Below, piece by piece: positions 18,830 to 27,839 of a stretch of DNA of 64,000 nt; the first letter of the stretch is position 1; each line of letters starts with the position of its first letter. This DNA is from Microcoleus sp. CAWBG506 (GTDB lineage: Bacteria > Cyanobacteriota > Cyanobacteriia > Cyanobacteriales > Microcoleaceae). The stretch is taken from the NCBI GenBank assembly GCA_020883125.1, contig JAHREW010000001.1:35599-99598 (forward strand), written 5' to 3'. The translations under genes and the position numbers were made by a program. Under the pieces are notes generated by a model, which had not been told where the DNA came from, made no database searches, and saw nothing but the letters and a program-made list of their open reading frames with translations.

Positions 18830-19882
18830 TCAGTTGGTCTTGAGCGGTTGAGCAGATACTGGCAAGCTAACCTTGACAGTCAAGGGCTTTTTTTGGGACA
18901 ACACATGGCGAGCAGTGCCGATCGCAAAGCCTAGTCCGCTGTAAAAGTAGTAAAGCCAGTGCCAAGGAATTGTTTTGAGCGCGAACATCATACCATGTTT
19001 CCGCCAAAAAAAGCCGTAAAGCGGAGCATTAATTACTACCAGCGGTACAGCCAGCAAGCTAGCCAATATCAGACAGCCGATCGACCACCAAGTACCCAAA
19101 AATGAGAGTAACATGGCATAAGTTAAAACTATGCTGAGGCGGCTCGAAACTTGCAAGTTGAGGTCATTGTTCAATTTGCGATCGCGCCAAATCAACTCAG
19201 TCCAAGGCAATGCTCGGTAGAAAAAATCAGCTCTCAGTAACGAAATCGGTTCCCACCGTTTTAAGTGTTTCACCTGTAATGTTTTACACAACCTAATTCT
19301 GTAACCTGCTTGTTTCAAACGGTAGCCTAGTTCAATATCTTCGATCGAAGGTCGGCGATAACTTTCATTAAAGCCACCCATCTGCAAAAAAATTTCCCGG
19401 CGGATCAATCCACAAGCACCCCAAAAAGTCGAAGCTTCTTCATTACCTGTTTGGTGGACGTAGTGGTGCATCAGATTTCTATATTGCGACAAAAAACCTG
19501 GATCTCCAGGAGCATCGTCGTAAGAACCAATTGCCGCAGCTAAATAAGGGTTATTTTTGAATACCGAAATTGCGTAGCCTATAGCTTCTGGACAAACAGC
19601 CACATCAGCATCCACGAAAAACAGAATATCTCCCTTCGCAGCCTGAGCGCCCAAATTCCTGGCCCGCGCCGGCCCCCCGGATTCTGGAATTCTGATTAAT
19701 TTAGCACCAAATTCCTTTGCCAAACGCCAGGAACCATCGCTGTCCCCATCTGCTACTACAATAATCTCCATCGGTCTCGGTACAGCTCGATCCAGTTTTG
19801 ACAAACAGGTGCGGAAGTAAGCCCCGCCGTTGTGGACTGGGATAATCACGGATACAGTTGGTTCAGGAGTATAAATCATCAC
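18830..19882 (-). CDS. Family 2 glycosyltransferase with C-terminal membrane segments
   Basis: 350 residues with a GT-A fold. SVIIPVHNGGAYFRTCL at the N-terminus, EIIVVADGDSDGSW (nucleotide-sugar binding), GPARARNLGAQAAKGDILFFVDADV (DxD-type metal site) and RPSIEDIELGYRLKQAGYRI (acceptor/catalytic ED motif). The last 120 residues contain hydrophobic helices (SIVLTYAMLLSFLGTWWSIG, LYYFYSGLGFAIGTARHVL), so the enzyme is probably membrane-bound and transfers sugar to a lipid-linked or exported acceptor. Likely co-transcribed with the FAD oxidoreductase downstream. Confidence 0.88.
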   Translation of the reverse strand: MMIYTPEPTVSVIIPVHNGGAYFRTCLSKLDRAVPRPMEIIVVADGDSDGSWRLAKEFGAKLIRIPESGGPARARNLGAQAAKGDILFFVDADVAVCPEAIGYAISVFKNNPYLAAAIGSYDDAPGDPGFLSQYRNLMHHYVHQTGNEEASTFWGACGLIRREIFLQMGGFNESYRRPSIEDIELGYRLKQAGYRIRLCKTLQVKHLKRWEPISLLRADFFYRALPWTELIWRDRKLNNDLNLQVSSRLSIVLTYAMLLSFLGTWWSIGCLILASLLAVPLVVINAPLYGFFWRKHGMMFALKTIPWHWLYYFYSGLGFAIGTARHVLSQKKPLTVKVSLPVSAQPLKTN

Positions 19883-20336
19883 CTAATTTCTTTAATTTTC
19901 CTAGCACAAACTTCGGTTAATTTTACAGATGCTACTTTACACAGGATAAAGACAGCTCTACTTTTTACTCAACAACCCGACCTTTGTTTCTCTTCAACGG
20001 CATTTTTTTCTGGGGCCTGTCGCTGCTTTTTCCCCAATTGCTACCCGTATTTTACGCCGGATTTGGCGCACACTGGTAGTATAAAAGCAACAGCTTTACA
20101 AAATCTTTAAAAATACCATGATTTGTGTAAACCTGATAACAAGCACGCTCCATCCTCTTCTGTGACTCTGTTGACAGACACCAAATTGCGAGGGCGAACT
20201 CCATTAAACGTATAAAAAAGCACATATACCAGAGATGCTTTTTGACAGTGTACGATCGACCTTTAGTCGTTTCCTAACATACCATTAGCTCAGCCTTTTT
20301 ACTCCACAATTTTACCAAAACCAGTTTAGACCATAT
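19883..20336. promoter_or_regulatory. Divergent promoter region between two glycosyltransferase genes
   Basis: Spacer of 454 bases feeding divergent glycosyltransferases. TTGACA occurs at about 20171 (CTGTTGACAGACACC) and again at about 20244 (TTTTTGACAGTGTACG), both on the plus strand. No convincing -10 at the right spacing was confirmed, and no RNA gene or repeat is obvious. Confidence 0.3.
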
Positions 20337-21446
20337 ATGAACATTTCCCACAACGATTTAGATTTGCCTTTAATTTCCGTCATCATACCTGCTTACAACG
20401 CTGAAAATTTTATTGCCAAAACACTCTTATCTGTATCATCTCAAACTTATCAAAACATAGAAATATTAGTTGTTAACGATGGGTCTACAGACACCACCGC
20501 AGACATAATCAAATCTTTCGCCAAAAAAGATAAGCGAGTTATCCTATTGGAACAATCAAATGCAGGCGTAGCAACCGCGCGCAACCTCGCCATCGAAAAA
20601 TCGAGAGGCGAATATATTGCTCCCATCGATGCCGACGATATTTGGTATCCTCAAAACCTAGAAAAACAATTAGACTGCTTAAGGAAATCAGAGCCATCCG
20701 TAGGAGTGGTCTATTCGTGGTCCCTTGATATCAACGAACAAGACTTACTCACAGGTGGATTTTACAACTCTATCGTAGAAGGAGAAGTTTACACAGCTTT
20801 AGTTTATAAATATTTTATGGGTAATGCGAGTTCATGTCTGATCCGCCGGATTTGTTTCGAGAAAGTCGGCGGTTACAATAGCCAATTGAAAGCCGAAAAT
20901 GCCCAAGGCTGCGAAGACTTGGAACTTTTCCTCCGCATCGCTGAACATTATCAATTTAAAGTAGTACCAGAATTTTTAGTTGGTTATCGACAGATTCCCA
21001 GCAGTATGTCTTGTAACTATGCAGCAATGGCAAAATCTCACTCTTTAATTATGGCAGATGTGCGGGAGCAGCATCCTGACATTCCTGCCAAGATTTATCG
21101 CTGGTCAAACAGCAGTTTTTATATGTACAATTTAGCAATAAAAAGCAACCGTAACGGCAACCATTTGAGTACATTATTTTGGCTCTATCGAGCTTTTAAA
21201 GAAGATTTATTCATGACTCTTTTGCGTCACAATTTTTATATTTTGTGTATGGAAAGTATCTTAAGAATTCTAGTTAAACCATTTACTCAATCTGGGTTAG
21301 AGTTGAAACAACAATTGCCATCCAGTGAAGGAACAACAATGGCCACCATCAACCAGCGAACCAGGATTCACAAAATACTCCCGTCCCAGGTGTATGAAAG
21401 AATGCGATTCAATCGTTTAGCAAATCGAGCTATGGAAGAAGGTTAA
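20337..21446 (+). CDS. Family 2 glycosyltransferase
   Basis: 369 residues. ISVIIPAYNAENFIAKTLLS then ILVVNDGSTDTTADIIKSF (UDP-sugar binding), GVATARNLAIEKSRGEYIAPIDADDIW (DxD motif as DADD) and GCEDLELFLRIAEHYQFKVV (catalytic ED). There are no strong membrane spans, so it is probably peripheral at the cytoplasmic face. The C-terminal 60 residues are basic and Ser/Thr-rich. Transcribed away from the glycosyltransferase at 18830; the pair plus the oxidoreductase make a small glycan-synthesis locus. Confidence 0.88.
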   Translation: MNISHNDLDLPLISVIIPAYNAENFIAKTLLSVSSQTYQNIEILVVNDGSTDTTADIIKSFAKKDKRVILLEQSNAGVATARNLAIEKSRGEYIAPIDADDIWYPQNLEKQLDCLRKSEPSVGVVYSWSLDINEQDLLTGGFYNSIVEGEVYTALVYKYFMGNASSCLIRRICFEKVGGYNSQLKAENAQGCEDLELFLRIAEHYQFKVVPEFLVGYRQIPSSMSCNYAAMAKSHSLIMADVREQHPDIPAKIYRWSNSSFYMYNLAIKSNRNGNHLSTLFWLYRAFKEDLFMTLLRHNFYILCMESILRILVKPFTQSGLELKQQLPSSEGTTMATINQRTRIHKILPSQVYERMRFNRLANRAMEEG

Positions 21447-21497
21447 AGAAACGAAAAGTTATTTTCCTTTTTCCTTCTACTTATAAAGCAGATTCCA

Positions 21498-21526
21498 GTA
21501 GGGACACGGCACTGCCGTCTCCCTAC
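21498..21526. repeat. Near-perfect hairpin GTAGGGAcACGGCA/TGCCGTcTCCCTAC
   Basis: Arms of 7 and 6 bp separated by one C-C mismatch, with a one-base loop. Lies between convergent glycosyltransferase and dps genes, so it may terminate one or both. Similar GTAGGGACACGGCA sequences are dispersed repeats in Oscillatoriales (general knowledge). Confidence 0.65.
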
Positions 21527-21577
21527 GGCACTCGAAGAGCGGGGGTGTACTTCATAAACCTGCAATCTGCTGTATTT

Positions 21578-22117
21578 CTAAGCGTGAGAAGCTGTAGGAG
21601 TTTGAGCTTTTGGCTGCTTACCATCGGGCGAAATAGATTCCCCTTCAATAAAAGACCGCAGCATCCAAGCCATTTGTTCGTGCTGTTCCATCAAACCAGT
21701 CAAAAAGTCTGCCGTTCCATCATCCTTAAACTCTTCACTGCACTGTTCGACGTGTTCACGGAGATTGCGAATAACCAACTCGTGGTCATCAACTAAACGC
21801 GATACCATTTCCGTAGCTAAAGGCAAATCGCCGATATGTTCTTTAATCGAACCATACTTCAGAAAACCCTCAGCAGTACCAATTGGATAGCCACCTAAAG
21901 TTCTCACCCGTTCCGCCATAGCATCGATATTTAGTGTTAACGCCTGATAGTGTTCTTCCCACAACTGATGGAGCGATCTAAACTGCGGGCCAACTACATC
22001 CCAGTGGTACTTCTTAGTTTTGATTAACAGCAGATAAGCATCTGAGAGGTCGTGATTCAACAGTTCGATGACTCCCGCACGTTGCTCTTCGGATAGACCT
22101 ATGTTTAACTTACGCAT
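21578..22117 (-). CDS. dps: Dps family DNA-binding ferritin-like protein
   Basis: 179 residues, a typical Dps four-helix bundle. The intersubunit ferroxidase centre is visible as KKYHWDVVGPQF (His39), LHQLWEEHYQ (His50) and NIDAMAERVRTLGG (Asp65, Glu69). Dps oxidises ferrous iron with peroxide and stores it in a 12-mer, protecting DNA. The C-terminal tail (GESISPDGKQPKAQTPTASHA) is short with few lysines. Long N-terminal lysine tails seen in DNA-binding Dps are absent, so DNA binding is uncertain. Monocistronic. Confidence 0.92.
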   Translation of the reverse strand: MRKLNIGLSEEQRAGVIELLNHDLSDAYLLLIKTKKYHWDVVGPQFRSLHQLWEEHYQALTLNIDAMAERVRTLGGYPIGTAEGFLKYGSIKEHIGDLPLATEMVSRLVDDHELVIRNLREHVEQCSEEFKDDGTADFLTGLMEQHEQMAWMLRSFIEGESISPDGKQPKAQTPTASHA

Positions 22118-22542
22118 TGAAACTGTTTCCTACAATCTAAGTTTCCATTCATTAAAACCGATTTACTCTCTCAATTACATCAACCCAAAGGACGATTGAA
22201 GTTTAGTAAAATAGCCTAGTTTTCTGTTACAATAATCGCCATATAGATACCTTTAGATAGATGCAATGAAACTTTTGGTTCCGAGCCGTTAGTGCCACTG
22301 TGGCGATCGCAAAGATGGGCAAGTCGGCGATCGCCCACTCAATATATATATGATGCTCTCATATCTGCCACCGTCTCCCAGATACCCAGACTCATCAGCT
22401 AGATTCCCTAGTTTGTCGTTTGAGAACCGAAATATTGTAACTAAATATTACAAAGTGACGTTAAAACTGTATAGAGTCTTGACAGCAAAGAAAGGAGCCG
22501 CTATTCTGATATACATACCCGGGTAAGTCAATTCACAGTCCT
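22118..22542. other. Spacer with HIP1 palindromes and a vegetative-type promoter
   Basis: Spacer of 425 bases between divergent dps and the ribbon-helix-helix gene. It contains two GGCGATCGC HIP1 sites at about 22302-22337 flanking GATGGGCAAGTC, an AT dinucleotide run (ATATATATATG) and the promoter annotated separately. No ORF of note. Confidence 0.5.
22479..22507 (+). promoter_or_regulatory. Sigma70-type promoter upstream of the ribbon-helix-helix/ycf46 genes
   Basis: TTGACA at 22479-22484, a 17-base spacer, then TATTCT at 22502-22507, which places a start near 22514 and a leader of about 30 bases before the ATG at 22543. A perfect -35 with ideal spacing is unusual in this AT-rich spacer and supports vegetative expression. 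Confidence 0.55.
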
Positions 22543-22893
22543 ATGCAAGAAAAGCAAAAAGTTACACTGTATCTTCCACCTGAACTGCATCGCCAGCTCA
22601 AAATCAAAGCCGCAGTTGAATCGGAACCGATGTCATCAATTGCCGAAAGGGCAATTGTCTTTTACCTAGGAAACTCCGAACTGGTTGACGAAGTAGAAGC
22701 CTCCTACGGACAAACCCATCGGGTATACACTTGTCCAGAATGCACGGGTTCAGTAGTAATGCGAGATGGAGAACTGGCATCGTTAACAAGTCAGCCAAGC
22801 GTATTGGCTGAGCAGGAGCTTCCAGTAAAGCAGGTGTCCGGCGTCAGCGCCAGCACAGCCCTACCGGGAGAGGAAGAATTAGTTCCCTGCTAA
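22543..22893 (+). CDS. Ribbon-helix-helix domain protein
   Basis: 116 residues. The first 45 (KVTLYLPPELHRQLKIKAAVESEPMSS...AERAIVFYL) have the ribbon-helix-helix (CopG/Arc) pattern: a beta strand with alternating polar residues, then two helices. Next is TCPECTGSVVMRDG, a half zinc-knuckle with one CxxC, and a low-complexity tail. It is the first gene after the predicted promoter and ends about 100 bases before the ycf46 start, so it is probably co-transcribed and may autoregulate the unit. It need not bind DNA, as similar N-termini also occur in adaptor proteins. Confidence 0.7.
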   Translation: MQEKQKVTLYLPPELHRQLKIKAAVESEPMSSIAERAIVFYLGNSELVDEVEASYGQTHRVYTCPECTGSVVMRDGELASLTSQPSVLAEQELPVKQVSGVSASTALPGEEELVPC

Positions 22894-22999
22894 GAATGCC
22901 TTGCTTCCGCAAGCGGCTAGAACTGAAATAGTCAGTTTTCAGCTAATGGCAGCATTGAGATTTAGCCAAGATAGCACCGTCTCTAGTGGGTCGAGGAAT

Positions 23000-24520
23000 A
23001 TGCAAGAAGAGATCAGTATTCTAATCCAAGCTCAATATCCTCTGATCTACCTCGTGACATCCGAGGAAGAGCGGTGTGAGCAAGCAATTTGGACAATCGC
23101 TCAAGGCAAACCACAACGGCAAGTCTTTGTCTGGACTGTAACCCAGGGTATGCTAAAGTACGGTGAACCTAGGACAAACGCCCAGCAAAACACGCTCTCG
23201 CCACAGGCAGCCCTGGAATGGGTGATCCGGCAGCGAGAACCCAACAGCAACCCCAGTATCTATATATTCAAGGATCTTCATCCTTTTAAAGATGATGCGG
23301 CTGTAACTAGGTTGTTGCGTGATGCGATCGCCAACTTCAAAGGAACACAAAAGACAATTATACTGATGTCTCCTTTGCAGCAAATTCCGATCGAGCTAGA
23401 AAAAGAAGTGGTAGTCTTAGACTTCGCCCTGCCAGACATGGCGGAACTAAACCAAGTATTGTCTAGCCAGTTGGAACAAACCAAATCGCGACGCATTACC
23501 ACAGAAGGGCGAGAAAAACTCTTGAAAGCAGCCTTGGGATTAACCAAGGATGAAGCCGAAAAAGTTTATCGCAAAGCCCAAGTTTGCAAAGGGCGCTTGA
23601 CAGAAGACGAAGTAGACATAGTTCTTTCGGAGAAAAAGCAGCTAATTCGGCGCAACGGTATTCTAGAGTTCATAGAAGAAGACGAAACCCTGGATGCAGT
23701 CGGCGGTTTAGAAGAACTCAAACGGTGGCTCAAGCAGCGTTCCAACGCTTTCACAGAGAGAGCGAGAGAATACGGTTTGCCCCAACCCAAAGGAATGCTG
23801 ATTCTTGGTGTACCAGGATGCGGAAAATCGCTGATTGCCAAGACTACATCCCGCCTCTGGGGACTGCCTCTGCTACGTCTCGATATGGGTAGAGTCTACG
23901 ACGGATCGATGGTAGGTCGATCGGAAGCTAACCTCCGTAACGCCCTAAAAACCGCAGAATCCATCTCTCCAGCCATCCTATTCATTGACGAACTAGATAA
24001 AGCCTTTGCAGGAGGCACTGGTTCTGCCGACTCAGACGGAGGCACATCCAGCCGAATTTTCGGTTCCTTCCTCACTTGGATGCAAGAAAAAACTTCCCCA
24101 GTTTTCGTCATGGCAACAGCCAACCGCATCGAGCGGCTACCGGGGGAATTCTTGAGGAAAGGGCGATTCGACGAGCTATTCTTTGTTGACCTGCCAACGA
24201 AAGAAGAACGCCAAGATATATTCAAAATTCACCTGTCAAAGCGGCGCATGGACATCTCTCGCTTCGATTTAGAGCAACTGTCCAACGTTTCCGATGGCTT
24301 TTCAGGCGCAGAGATTGAGCAAGGGCTAGTAGCAGCCATGTACGAAGCCTTCGCTCAAGATAGAGAGTTTACGCAGTTAGATATCATCGCGGCCATTAAA
24401 TCCACATTGCCACTGTCTAAAACCATGACCGAACAGGTCAGCGCCCTCCGAGATTGGGCGAGACAGCGCGCACGGCCCGCTGCGTCTTCCGTCGCTGAAT
24501 ACCAGCGCATGGAATTCTAA
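23000..24520 (+). CDS. ycf46: AAA+ ATPase, Ycf46 family
   Basis: 506 residues from the ATG at 23000. This start has GAGG about 5 bases upstream and begins MQEEISILIQAQYPLIYLVT, as Ycf46 proteins do; the TTG at 22901 in the ORF track adds 33 unlikely residues. The N-terminal 230 residues are the family's P-loop-less half. The C-terminal AAA module has Walker A GVPGCGKSLIAK, Walker B AILFIDELDKAF, the ATANRIERLPGEFLRKGRFDE region (sensor 1 and arginine fingers) and GFSGAEIEQGL (sensor 2). Ycf46 is conserved in cyanobacteria and some plastids; in Synechocystis it has been linked to photosynthesis and inorganic carbon use. Followed by ycf35. Confidence 0.92.
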   Translation: MQEEISILIQAQYPLIYLVTSEEERCEQAIWTIAQGKPQRQVFVWTVTQGMLKYGEPRTNAQQNTLSPQAALEWVIRQREPNSNPSIYIFKDLHPFKDDAAVTRLLRDAIANFKGTQKTIILMSPLQQIPIELEKEVVVLDFALPDMAELNQVLSSQLEQTKSRRITTEGREKLLKAALGLTKDEAEKVYRKAQVCKGRLTEDEVDIVLSEKKQLIRRNGILEFIEEDETLDAVGGLEELKRWLKQRSNAFTERAREYGLPQPKGMLILGVPGCGKSLIAKTTSRLWGLPLLRLDMGRVYDGSMVGRSEANLRNALKTAESISPAILFIDELDKAFAGGTGSADSDGGTSSRIFGSFLTWMQEKTSPVFVMATANRIERLPGEFLRKGRFDELFFVDLPTKEERQDIFKIHLSKRRMDISRFDLEQLSNVSDGFSGAEIEQGLVAAMYEAFAQDREFTQLDIIAAIKSTLPLSKTMTEQVSALRDWARQRARPAASSVAEYQRMEF

Positions 24521-24637
24521 AAGCTTTCTCCTGGTCCAAACAGGAGCAAAGGCTAGCCACAGCTAGCAGTTCGATTCAAGAGCCGCCCAGCGGCACCGTT
24601 AAGTCCAGACCGTTGTTGTTTCTCTCTCAGTTCTATT

Positions 24638-24643
24638 AGGAGG
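24638..24643 (+). promoter_or_regulatory. Strong Shine-Dalgarno AGGAGG before ycf35
   Basis: AGGAGG is followed by AAATCCA and the ATG at 24651, a perfect site at 7-base spacing. It is among the strongest in the window and implies higher expression of Ycf35 than of the upstream ATPase. Confidence 0.8.
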
Positions 24644-24650
24644 AAATCCA

Positions 24651-25004
24651 ATGTCTCACTTTAGCACTCTGCGTACCAAAATCACCGATGCCGAAATCCT
24701 GAAAGCTTCCCTACGCGACTTGGGTATCACAGTCAAGTCAGAAGCTGATGTTCGTGGCTACAACGGCCAACGTGTTCGCTCCGACATCGTAGCAACTCTC
24801 GAAGGCGAATATGACTTGGGTTGGTCTCGCAATAGCGACGGTTCTTTCGACTTGATTGCAGACTTGTGGGGCGTCGCCAAAAAGCACAATCAAACCGAGT
24901 TGATCAACTCGATCAACCAGAAGTACGCAGTTAACAAAACCTTGGCAGCAGTCAAGCAACGTGGTTTGCAAAACGCCAACGTTAAGCTGGTAGTTCAAAA
25001 CTAA
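24651..25004 (+). CDS. ycf35: Ycf35 family protein (DUF1257)
   Basis: 117 residues that match Ycf35 throughout: SHFSTLRTKITDAEILKASL, DVRGYNGQR, DLIADLWGVAKKHNQ, INQKYAVNKTLAAVKQRG. Function is not established. It is encoded in red-algal plastids and nearly all cyanobacteria and commonly sits near the Ycf46-type ATPase, suggesting joint action. The high-quality ribosome site and the strong terminator after it mark the end of a three-gene operon. Confidence 0.93.
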   Translation: MSHFSTLRTKITDAEILKASLRDLGITVKSEADVRGYNGQRVRSDIVATLEGEYDLGWSRNSDGSFDLIADLWGVAKKHNQTELINSINQKYAVNKTLAAVKQRGLQNANVKLVVQN

Positions 25005-25028
25005 TTGATCTGCGCGTTTCTAAGCTGG

Positions 25029-25062
25029 CGGGTTAACCTCATAGGGTTAACCCGTTTTTTAT
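25029..25062 (+). terminator. Intrinsic terminator of the ycf46-ycf35 operon
   Basis: CGGGTTAACC, loop TCATAG, GGTTAACCCG, then TTTTTTATT. A perfect 10-bp stem with a U-tract 25 bases after the ycf35 stop. Confidence 0.9.
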
Positions 25063-25089
25063 TGACAAAAACTGAATTTAACAGGACTT

Positions 25090-25320
25090 ATATCAAATCC
25101 GGTAGCATCTGATATCAAATCCGGTAACATCGGAATTATTCATCTCTCTTATCTCCCTCTGTGTTCTCTGCGTTCTCTGTGGTTAAATCATTCCGATGCA
25201 GCCGGAAACGATATGATACCAAATCCGGTAACATCGGAATTATTCATCTCTCTTATCTCCCTCTCTCGCCTGAGTTCTTGAGGCACAAACCGGGTTTTTG
25301 ACCCCCCGTGCGTCCAGGAC
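25090..25320. repeat. Dispersed repeat cluster (ATCAAATCCGGTAACATCGG family)
   Basis: A 50-bp segment beginning GATATCAAATCCGGTAACAT occurs at 25111-25160 and again, with one change, at 25215-25264. Between them is CTCTGCGTTCTCTGTGGTTAA then ATCATTCCGATGCAGCCGG. Read on the minus strand this is the same family as the repeats at 48630 and 60121 (GGAATGATTTAACC...GAGAAGAGAGA...ATTCCGATG). A third piece, TCTCGCCTGAG...GCACAAACCGGGT...CCCCCGT at 25263-25313, recurs at 61148. Confidence 0.8.
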
Positions 25321-25328
25321 TGTTTAAG

Positions 25329-27704
25329 TTAAAACCAGCGCTTTTTAAGTTTTTTTAAGTGAGATTTCCTCAAATTCTCCACCAACTGCCGCAACTGGTT
25401 CAAATTACCCATTTCCCCTCCGTACTTCCAGCGTACATAAGCCTGAGAAACCTCCTCAATCACATCTGCTTCATCAGTTCCCTGATTTTGGCGCATCGCC
25501 TCAGCATACTCCAAAGGCGTTTGAGCGCGAGGTTTCACAAATCCCCGACTCGCCAAATCCTTCAACATTTCCTGATAAACCCCCTCCACAGGCGGCAACT
25601 TCCCCAGCCAACGACGGTAGCGCCACTTGCGCCACAGTTGCCAAATTAACCAGCCAAGGAAGCCAAAGGCGATCGCAGCAATTAAGCCAGTAAACAGCCC
25701 CACCCAGCCCTTCGCCAACTGCGCCAAAAACCATCCCAGAATCAAACCGATCCAGCCGAACACAAAAGCGAACACTGAATCTAACCCACTTCTCAGAGGC
25801 GTTGGTAGCCAACCCGCTACCCACTTCCAAAATGATTCCAGGGCGCTAAAAGTCTGGTTATCTTCCACCGAAGCCGGAATCAGAGGATAACCGGGAATCG
25901 GATTAAAAGCAAACCAGCCGTAATTGGGAAAATATACCTCCGTCATCAAGAAAGCATCGGTATTTTTGACAATATATAAACCCGTAAACGGGTTGAATTC
26001 CCCCGTGTCAAATCCGCCCACCATCCGCGCCGGAATTCCGATCGACCTTAGCATAATTGTCAGCACCGTCGAAAAGTGGTCTGGATATCCACCAGTCACC
26101 TTTTTGCCATTCTGGGTGTTTTGATAACCAAACAGAAAACCCTCGACTAAATCTTCATTTTCTTCTAAATAAGGCAAGGCTTTTTCAATTTTATAATTCG
26201 GATTTTGCTTTAAATATTGAGCCAAATATAAAGCTTTTTCGTAGGGAGAGTCGATCGCTCTATCTGATTTAGCTACTCTAGTTCTAGCCAGCAATATTTC
26301 CTCGGTTTTTTCCCGCACCTTGGCCGCAATTTTAGGAGGCACATCTAAATAGAACTTGCGAATATTTTTCGGGTAATCAGTACCCGTTTTATCCAACAAA
26401 TCCCGATCGCGATAAGGCACATTAGAAATCACCGTATAAGTCGTACCTGCCGCCAATTCTATAGGCGATCGCAAACCGCCCTCCGCATCAAACGCCACCT
26501 CATTAGTCGGAAAATAAAGCTCTTTCGGCTTGTTTAAAGCCGGAATCAAATTCGGCAATTGAGCAACAATAGTATAACTTTGAATCACTTCTTGAGTCCG
26601 GGGTGCATTTGGAAACGGATTCAGATAAAATTGATAGGACCACCTTGGTCTGTTAATCTTTTGAGCTTGTTCGTTGCGAGAAATTTCCCAGCCCTGACCG
26701 GTGTATTTGTCAAAGCCTAATACCCGCCAAAAACCCGCCGCCTGCGATCGCACCCGCATCACCACTTGAGGTGTCATTTCCCCCCGTAAATTTTGATTGA
26801 TGCGCTGATTGAAACCGTAATAAAAAGTAGAATCTACCTCTCCTGGCCCTTTGTCTGGGTTTCTCCCCCTTCCTGTGCCACTTCCTTTTTGATTTCCCCC
26901 TCTGACATAGCCTGGATTCAGAATACTGCGGGAGTCAAACTCCCCCTTATATTCAATCGGAGCACTCACCGGAAAAGTCCGTAATTGATAACCAGGGAGG
27001 CGTGGTAAAAATGCAAATATAGTCAGCCCCAATCCCACAGTTATTAGCAACAATAAACCAAAAGATTTTGGAGATAAGGTGGCTGCAAATAATGACCAGT
27101 TTTTGTTTTTTTGATCTTGATTTTCTACATTTTGCTTAGTCTTTTCTAGCTGGGAGAGTCCCAAGCGCGATCGATAATCCAAAACTAAAGTCGGGAGCGC
27201 TAAAGCTAAAAACAGTAACAGCAGTGGTCCAAAAGTCAAGGTTTGGCTGAGAGTCCCTGCTACTCCCAACAAAATCAGCCCGATTACCATCGAGTAGCCT
27301 AAATCTTTGCGGCGCGGCAAATCGAAGCTGTGCAGCACTTGAACTTGAATTAATAGTTGGGCCAAAACTAACCTTGTATCGTTCAATTCTCCTACCAAAC
27401 GGCTGAAGAAGGCGAACAGGGCCACCAGCATACCAATGGCGATGCAGAATTTAGCTGCTACATTGCGATCGCGCCGGCGATACCAACTCCAAGTTGCCCC
27501 CACAATACTAACAGGCACTGCCCAAAGATTGAGATTCTCTTCCGAAGCAACATCCGTAGCCACAATTCCCACTATTACCAACAACTGAACTAGGATTCGC
27601 AGCAGTAAAGAATCCTCAGTCACCGGCGGAGGCATTGCCTCAATCTGCTCCCACAGCTTACCAAAAAAAGGTATCTTTCGCAGGTTATCAGTTGTCATTT
27701 GCAC
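25329..27704 (-). CDS. Membrane transglutaminase-like protein (TgpA/DUF3488 type), catalytic triad apparently lost
   Basis: 791 residues: about six N-terminal membrane spans (residues 25-240; LLRILVQLLVIVGIVATDVA, SFGLLLLITVGLGLTIFAFL), a large external domain, a transglutaminase-like core (480-610), a further span near 660-700 and a cytoplasmic DUF4129-like tail (LPPVEGVYQEMLKDLASRGFVKPR, QTPLEYAEAMR). In active family members the triad sits in GYC, DAHAW and FDPTP. Here the motifs are GGYPDHFS (Pro541 for Cys), NTDAFLMTEVYF (Phe585 for His) and FAFNPIPG (Asn601 for Asp). The fold motifs around them (RSIGIPARMVGGF) are intact, so this is probably a non-catalytic scaffold or binding protein. 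It ends close to the hetZ/patU unit but is probably a separate transcript. Confidence 0.85.
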   Translation of the reverse strand: MQMTTDNLRKIPFFGKLWEQIEAMPPPVTEDSLLLRILVQLLVIVGIVATDVASEENLNLWAVPVSIVGATWSWYRRRDRNVAAKFCIAIGMLVALFAFFSRLVGELNDTRLVLAQLLIQVQVLHSFDLPRRKDLGYSMVIGLILLGVAGTLSQTLTFGPLLLLFLALALPTLVLDYRSRLGLSQLEKTKQNVENQDQKNKNWSLFAATLSPKSFGLLLLITVGLGLTIFAFLPRLPGYQLRTFPVSAPIEYKGEFDSRSILNPGYVRGGNQKGSGTGRGRNPDKGPGEVDSTFYYGFNQRINQNLRGEMTPQVVMRVRSQAAGFWRVLGFDKYTGQGWEISRNEQAQKINRPRWSYQFYLNPFPNAPRTQEVIQSYTIVAQLPNLIPALNKPKELYFPTNEVAFDAEGGLRSPIELAAGTTYTVISNVPYRDRDLLDKTGTDYPKNIRKFYLDVPPKIAAKVREKTEEILLARTRVAKSDRAIDSPYEKALYLAQYLKQNPNYKIEKALPYLEENEDLVEGFLFGYQNTQNGKKVTGGYPDHFSTVLTIMLRSIGIPARMVGGFDTGEFNPFTGLYIVKNTDAFLMTEVYFPNYGWFAFNPIPGYPLIPASVEDNQTFSALESFWKWVAGWLPTPLRSGLDSVFAFVFGWIGLILGWFLAQLAKGWVGLFTGLIAAIAFGFLGWLIWQLWRKWRYRRWLGKLPPVEGVYQEMLKDLASRGFVKPRAQTPLEYAEAMRQNQGTDEADVIEEVSQAYVRWKYGGEMGNLNQLRQLVENLRKSHLKKLKKRWF

Positions 27705-27839
27705 CCCTTCGATTTTCCCTGGTTTATTTGTGATTGTTTATACCGATTGATTTGGCGGCTGATTACCAAATTGCGATCGGTAAAAATCCTATCCAAAAAC
27801 GCAGTTATTTATTTAATATTTGCCTTTTTAGTTGCAATT

